From: Cyanobacteria bacterium RUI128
GTDB lineage: Bacteria > Cyanobacteriota > Vampirovibrionia > Gastranaerophilales > Gastranaerophilaceae
Reading direction: 5' to 3'
Length of the DNA: 10,648 nucleotides
Assembly: GCA_024695725.1 (NCBI GenBank)
Contig: JAILHQ010000102.1
Span: 1-10,648 of the forward strand
Shown here: piece by piece, positions 7,525 to 10,648 of the stretch
Layout of the letters: the number at the start of each line of letters is the position of its first letter
Position numbering within the stretch: position 1 is the stretch's first letter
Position numbers and translations under genes: made by a program
Notes under the pieces: generated by a model
Seen by the model: only the letters and a program-made list of their open reading frames with translations
Told to the model about the DNA's origin: nothing
Database searches by the model: none

Positions 7525-8517
7525 CTATTTTGCGCCTCTTATTTTGATTTTAGGAACTACTGACATCCCCGGAACAATATTATATTTTTCCAGTTCTGAT
7601 TTATCAGTAAAGACAATTTTAACAGGTATTCTTTGTACGATTTTTACAAAAGAACCAACCGCATTTTCAGGTGGGAAGAGGCTTGATTTTGCCCCCGAGC
7701 TTCTTTGAATACTGTCAATTTTACCTTTAAACTTGTGATGAGGGTATGAATCAATTTTTATAGTTACAGGCATACCCGGCTTCATGTGTTCAAGCTGAGT
7801 TTCCTTGAAATTGGCAACAATCCAAACTTCATTAGGAACAAGTGTAAACAGAGGAGAACCTGCAGCAACCATCATACCTTTTTCCACTCTTTTTGAAGAT
7901 ACCGTTCCGCTCAAAGGTGCATAAATTGTTGTGTATGAAAGACTTAAAGAAGCCGCATCTCTTTGAGCCTTTAAAGATTTTAAATCAGCATCGGCAACAC
8001 TGTTACCGTTTGAAAAAATGTTTTCCTGAGCTCTTGTTTTGTTTGCCAAAACTGCATCATATTTTGTTTTTGCATTATCAAGAGTTTGTTTTGATACAGC
8101 CCCTGCATTGTATAAATTTGTGTATCTTTCTACATCACGTTTTGCCAGTTCTATCTCTGAATTAGCCGCATCTAAAGTTGCTATCGCATTTTTTTGATCA
8201 AGAATTTTTCTCTGATACGCAGCATCCGTCTGGGCAAGTCTGACCTGATAATCTCTCGGATCAATCTTTGCGACAGGATCACCTTCGTTGACCTTTTGGT
8301 TATCTTTCACATATACTTCTATAATTTCTCCGGCAACCTTTGGCGCAACACTGACCATTGTTGTTTCCACGTAAGCATCATCCGTTGTTTCAAAACTTGT
8401 AACATCATATATAAAGAAACAAGCCGCTATAATCGCCACAACACCCAGTGCTAAACCAATTCTTAGTTTGAGATGTTTTTTACCGTTATTTTCGTTATTA
8501 TTTTTAAGTTCTTCCAT
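7525..8517 (-). CDS. EmrA/HlyD-family membrane-fusion (periplasmic adaptor) protein
   Basis: The gene encodes 330 residues, slightly shorter than a typical EmrA. The adaptor links an inner-membrane exporter to an outer-membrane channel in a tripartite efflux pump. A short charged cytoplasmic end (1-17) is followed by one membrane anchor (about 18-37). Then comes the EmrA signature TTDDAYVE (44-51) with VAPKVAGEI (57-65), the first half of the lipoyl-like barrel-sandwich. A long alpha-helical coiled-coil hairpin spans about 90-190. The second lipoyl half is YAPLSGTVSSKRVEKGMMV (199-217), followed by VWIVANFKETQLEHMKPG (231-248) and the EmrA-type LFPPENAVGSFVKIVQRIPV segment near the C-terminus. 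It lies 9 bases downstream of the marR-like gene, with its own site GAGG (8526-8523) overlapping the gap, so the two are one operon. It ends at the palindromic terminator. The partner pump is not in the window; MFS (EmrB) is the family expectation. Confidence 0.92.
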   Translation of the reverse strand: MEELKNNNENNGKKHLKLRIGLALGVVAIIAACFFIYDVTSFETTDDAYVETTMVSVAPKVAGEIIEVYVKDNQKVNEGDPVAKIDPRDYQVRLAQTDAAYQRKILDQKNAIATLDAANSEIELAKRDVERYTNLYNAGAVSKQTLDNAKTKYDAVLANKTRAQENIFSNGNSVADADLKSLKAQRDAASLSLSYTTIYAPLSGTVSSKRVEKGMMVAAGSPLFTLVPNEVWIVANFKETQLEHMKPGMPVTIKIDSYPHHKFKGKIDSIQRSSGAKSSLFPPENAVGSFVKIVQRIPVKIVFTDKSELEKYNIVPGMSVVPKIKIRGAK

Positions 8518-8529
8518 AATTACCTCTTA
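8518..8529 (-). promoter_or_regulatory. Ribosome-binding site of the fusion-protein gene, overlapping the marR-like stop
   Basis: On the minus strand the marR-like stop TAA runs straight into GAGG and then TAATT before the ATG at 8517. The AAGAGGT match uses bases of the upstream stop codon. This indicates translational coupling within one transcript. Confidence 0.75.
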
Positions 8530-9009
8530 TATGTGTATGTCTATTTCTGCTTTCATCAGCTCTCTTAATTCAATCAACCCTTCCTTCAGATATTTAATAT
8601 CATGTGTCATATTGTTATGAACATTGTCAAACATAGTACGTATAATATCAGTAAGTTTGCTGAGGGTTTCTTCCCCCTTTTTCGTAAGGTTTATAATGTG
8701 AGCCTGACGTTTGTTTTTTGTTTTTGAAACTCTTTTTACATAACCGTTATTTTCCAAATTATTTAACAATCTTCCCGTATTCGGTCTGTCCTTAAGCAGA
8801 ATTTTTGCCAAATCTCTCTGGTGAATTTCTCCGTTATGCATATTTATTGTTGCAAGCGCAGTCAGCTCATCAAGAGTAATTTCAAGATTCATACTCTCTT
8901 CTAACTGCTTTGCAAGCATTTTAGAACACTTTTCGGTCAGCTTTATCTGATAATAAAGTGAATCGATAAATCCTTCAGCCAAATTTTGTTTAGTAGTCTT
9001 CGTGTTCAT
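8527..9009 (-). CDS. MarR-family transcriptional regulator
   Basis: The gene encodes 160 residues, a normal MarR length. A helical dimerisation N-terminus (about 10-40) leads into the winged helix-turn-helix. LTALATINMHNGEI is the helix before the turn, HQRDLAKILLKDRPNTGRLLNNLENNGYVKR (63-93) contains helix 3 and the recognition helix, and the basic wing follows at 92-107 (KTKNKRQAHIINLT). TKKGEETL then starts the C-terminal dimer helices, matching the family's usual 'LT.KG' segment. MarR proteins bind palindromes as dimers and usually repress a neighbouring efflux or stress gene, relieved by small phenolic or lipophilic ligands. The start is fixed by an in-frame stop two codons upstream (TAA GTT ATG), yet no good Shine-Dalgarno sequence precedes it. 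It is the first gene of the operon with the fusion protein and divergent from the outer-membrane factor. Autoregulation and control of both arms are inferred from the palindrome at 9074-9089. Confidence 0.9.
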   Translation of the reverse strand: MNTKTTKQNLAEGFIDSLYYQIKLTEKCSKMLAKQLEESMNLEITLDELTALATINMHNGEIHQRDLAKILLKDRPNTGRLLNNLENNGYVKRVSKTKNKRQAHIINLTKKGEETLSKLTDIIRTMFDNVHNNMTHDIKYLKEGLIELRELMKAEIDIHI

Positions 9010-9073
9010 AACTTAATTGCTTTATCTTACTACAGGCGTTTGTGACACCTTTTTAAGTCCTCTTTATATTTTG

Positions 9074-9089
9074 TGTTGCATTTGCAACA
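9074..9089. promoter_or_regulatory. Candidate MarR operator, perfect palindrome
   Basis: TGTTGCA-TT-TGCAACA is a perfect inverted repeat with 7-base arms and a 2-base centre. It has the size and dyad symmetry of MarR-family operators and is the most symmetric element in the divergent region. It lies between the proposed -35 and -10 boxes of the outer-membrane factor gene, where a bound dimer would block polymerase. Binding by the adjacent regulator is inferred. Confidence 0.65.
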
Positions 9090-9167
9090 TTATTATGCTA
9101 ACATCTTTATTGTAAAAATGCAATAGTGTTCGGAGTAAATATATATTATTCTCTGCCTGACACAAAC

Positions 9168-9173
9168 AAGGAA
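9168..9173 (+). promoter_or_regulatory. Ribosome-binding site of the outer-membrane factor gene
   Basis: AAGGAA lies six bases before the ATG at 9180 and supports that start. Confidence 0.75.
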
Positions 9174-9179
9174 ACCATA

Positions 9180-10648
9180 ATGAAAAAAATATTAAGTACT
9201 ATATTATTGTTGAGTATTTTCGGGATGCAAATTGCACCCGTTGAGGCGGCACTGAAAAGCGGTGTATCTGAAACAAGACAGGCAAAACAGGAAGCAAAAG
9301 CTAAACAAAAAGCTCAACAGAAGGAAGATAAAGAGTTATATAAAAAGGTTAAAGAACAAAAAGATTTACCCTACAAAAAATACAAAGTTGCGAACAAATA
9401 TGATTTTATAAATCTTCCGTGGTGGGAACAATTTAACGATCCTTACCTGACAGGATATATTAATAAGGCAATGGAACACAACTATGACCTTAAGATGGCA
9501 ACACTTACGGTTGACGAATATTTTCAAGGTGTAAGAGCAAAGATGGCAAACGAAATGCCACAGGTCAGCACCGGACTCGGATATGGCGTTGCGGGGATTC
9601 CGCCTGTTATGAGAAATCCTGACCGTGATGTAATACACGGAATTGGGATGCCTGTTATTGCAAGCTATGAAGCAGACATCTTCCTGAAAAATCACGATAA
9701 AACAACATCTCAAAAGAAACTTTTTCAGGCATCCGTCAGCGATGAAAGAGCAACATATATTGCTATAGTTTCTGCTGTCGGAACAGTTTATTACAACATA
9801 GTAAAACTTGATAAAGCTATTGCATTACAGGAAGATATCGTCAGCCTGAGAAAAGAAATATATGAACTTATGACACTGAGTCACGAAAACGGAATAATTT
9901 CCACAAGCGATATGATAAAAGCTGAAAAATCATATATCAACGGACAAACCGTTCTGATAGATTTAAAACGTCAGAGAAACGAATTACTTAATCAGCTTGC
10001 AGTACTTGTCGGCGAAAGTCCTGAAAATACTGGAAGTTTTGAACGTATATCTTATGACGATATTAATTATACCTATAATCTGCCTGATGAAATTTCATCA
10101 GACGTTATTATCCAAAGACCTGATTATATTAAGGCGGAAGTAATGCTGAAGAAAGCGGGAATTGATGTCAGGGTTGCAAAGAAAGAATTTTTACCGACAA
10201 TAAGTATTAACGGACTGGCACTTTTTGGCTCTACACATTTTGGCAGTCTGTTTACAACAAAAAATATGATATGGGCTCTTGCAGGCAACGCAATGCAGCC
10301 AATCTTCACAGGCGGTGCCCTACTTGCTAACTTCAGAATAAGCAAAGTCCGATTTGAAAAAGCACTGAGAAACTATCAAAAGACTAACCTCGTTGCAATA
10401 CAGGAAGTTAATGACGCTCTTTATAACGCAAAAATGGATAACAAAAAACTTGACCAGAATAAAGAACACCTGAAACTTGAAACTCAGGATTTCGGACTTA
10501 CCGAACTGAAACTTGAACAGGGTGTAATTTCAAAACTTGACTGGTGCCAGATGAAGGAAAGCCTTTTGGTTATCGAAAAACTCGTTGCAGTAAATACTCT
10601 TGACTGTATGATAGACGAAATCAACCTCTATAAAGCAACAGGAACAAA
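9180..10648 (+). CDS. NodT/TolC-type outer-membrane efflux protein (3' end beyond window)
   Basis: 489 complete codons are visible with no stop. Residues 1 to about 24 form a signal peptide (MKKILSTILLLSIF..., likely cleavage after VEA). A highly charged Lys/Gln/Glu segment (about 26-75) comes before the recognisable fold. The first OEP half opens with LPWWEQFNDPYL (W81-W82) and the N-x-D-L-x-x-A pattern. The second half opens with IIQRPDYIKAEVMLKKAG (R313-P314-D315) and continues VAKKEFLPTISINGLALFGS and MQPIFTGGALLANFRISK, the equivalent helical-hairpin and strand motifs of the family. The visible end, NLYKATG, matches the conserved Y-K-A-x-G near the C-terminus, so only a short tail is missing. 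The product forms a trimeric outer-membrane barrel with a periplasmic tunnel docking to the adaptor. Unlike typical NodT proteins there is no lipobox cysteine; the N-terminal half has no cysteine. It is divergent from the marR-like/adaptor operon. An EmrB-type pump could follow. Confidence 0.9.
   Translation, partial: MKKILSTILLLSIFGMQIAPVEAALKSGVSETRQAKQEAKAKQKAQQKEDKELYKKVKEQKDLPYKKYKVANKYDFINLPWWEQFNDPYLTGYINKAMEHNYDLKMATLTVDEYFQGVRAKMANEMPQVSTGLGYGVAGIPPVMRNPDRDVIHGIGMPVIASYEADIFLKNHDKTTSQKKLFQASVSDERATYIAIVSAVGTVYYNIVKLDKAIALQEDIVSLRKEIYELMTLSHENGIISTSDMIKAEKSYINGQTVLIDLKRQRNELLNQLAVLVGESPENTGSFERISYDDINYTYNLPDEISSDVIIQRPDYIKAEVMLKKAGIDVRVAKKEFLPTISINGLALFGSTHFGSLFTTKNMIWALAGNAMQPIFTGGALLANFRISKVRFEKALRNYQKTNLVAIQEVNDALYNAKMDNKKLDQNKEHLKLETQDFGLTELKLEQGVISKLDWCQMKESLLVIEKLVAVNTLDCMIDEINLYKATGT

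Larger units (their letters stand above)
9010..9179. promoter_or_regulatory. Divergent control region of the efflux locus
   Basis: These 170 AT-rich bases lie between the marR-like gene (minus) and the outer-membrane factor gene (plus). A plausible plus-strand promoter is TTGTGT (9071-9076), then 17 bases, then TATGCT (9094-9099). On the minus strand TATAAA (9068-9063) could be a -10 box without a good -35 box. The palindrome at 9074-9089 lies within or beside both, and a related half-site, AAATGCAAT, occurs at 9116-9124. Confidence 0.5.

Noticed and set aside
7262..7708. Plus-strand frame overlapping the Cys-rich gene, terminator and adaptor 3' end
   Set aside because: It runs through an intrinsic terminator and overlaps two well-supported genes in other frames.
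9038..9167. Long-range inverted repeat GTTTGTG / CACAAAC across the divergent region
   Set aside because: Only seven bases match over 115 bases in AT-rich DNA, which is expected by chance.
9366..9713. Minus-strand frame inside the outer-membrane factor gene
   Set aside because: It is an antisense shadow of a clear OEP-family coding region.

Overview
The window suggests an AT-rich Gram-negative (diderm) bacterium, because it encodes an outer-membrane autotransporter, a periplasmic membrane-fusion protein and a TolC-type outer-membrane channel. The style of the giant surface protein (repeated GGAIYN / STFxxNxA units, then a short alanine- and glycine-rich segment reading AAPVAAQLGGYLTQ and a Met-rich NMDMNML helix before the expected barrel) resembles proteins I associate with gut Gastranaerophilales (Vampirovibrionia, 'Melainabacteria'). 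That placement is a recollection of family style and was not searched. No rRNA, tRNA, mobile element or CRISPR array was seen.

Layout. From the left edge to 6957 on the minus strand runs one uninterrupted reading frame of 2319 codons. It begins with a signal peptide and leaves the window before its stop codon. It is a Pmp-like (chlamydial polymorphic membrane protein type) autotransporter passenger with about 50 GGA[I/V/L]-type repeats. Two acidic Asp/Asn/Gly/Pro linkers cut it into three repeat blocks, and several non-repeat insertions interrupt the blocks. An intergenic region of 186 bases separates it from a divergent small gene (7144-7434, plus) for a secreted protein with 14 cysteines. 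That gene ends at a perfect-palindrome terminator, which also serves the convergent gene on its right.

From 7525 to the right edge lies a divergent drug-efflux type locus. A MarR-family regulator (8527-9009) and an EmrA/HlyD-family membrane-fusion protein (7525-8517) form a two-gene minus-strand operon with a 9-base gap. A NodT/TolC-type outer-membrane factor starts at 9180 on the plus strand and is cut by the right edge close to its expected C-terminus. A perfect 16-bp palindrome at 9074-9089 in the shared promoter region is the best candidate operator for the MarR protein.

How they fit together. The regulator probably represses both arms of the efflux locus. The fusion protein and outer-membrane factor would bridge the periplasm for an inner-membrane pump of the EmrB (MFS) type. 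That pump is not in the window; it could follow the outer-membrane factor. The giant autotransporter and the cysteine-rich protein appear to be separate surface or periplasmic functions, with no visible link to efflux beyond proximity.
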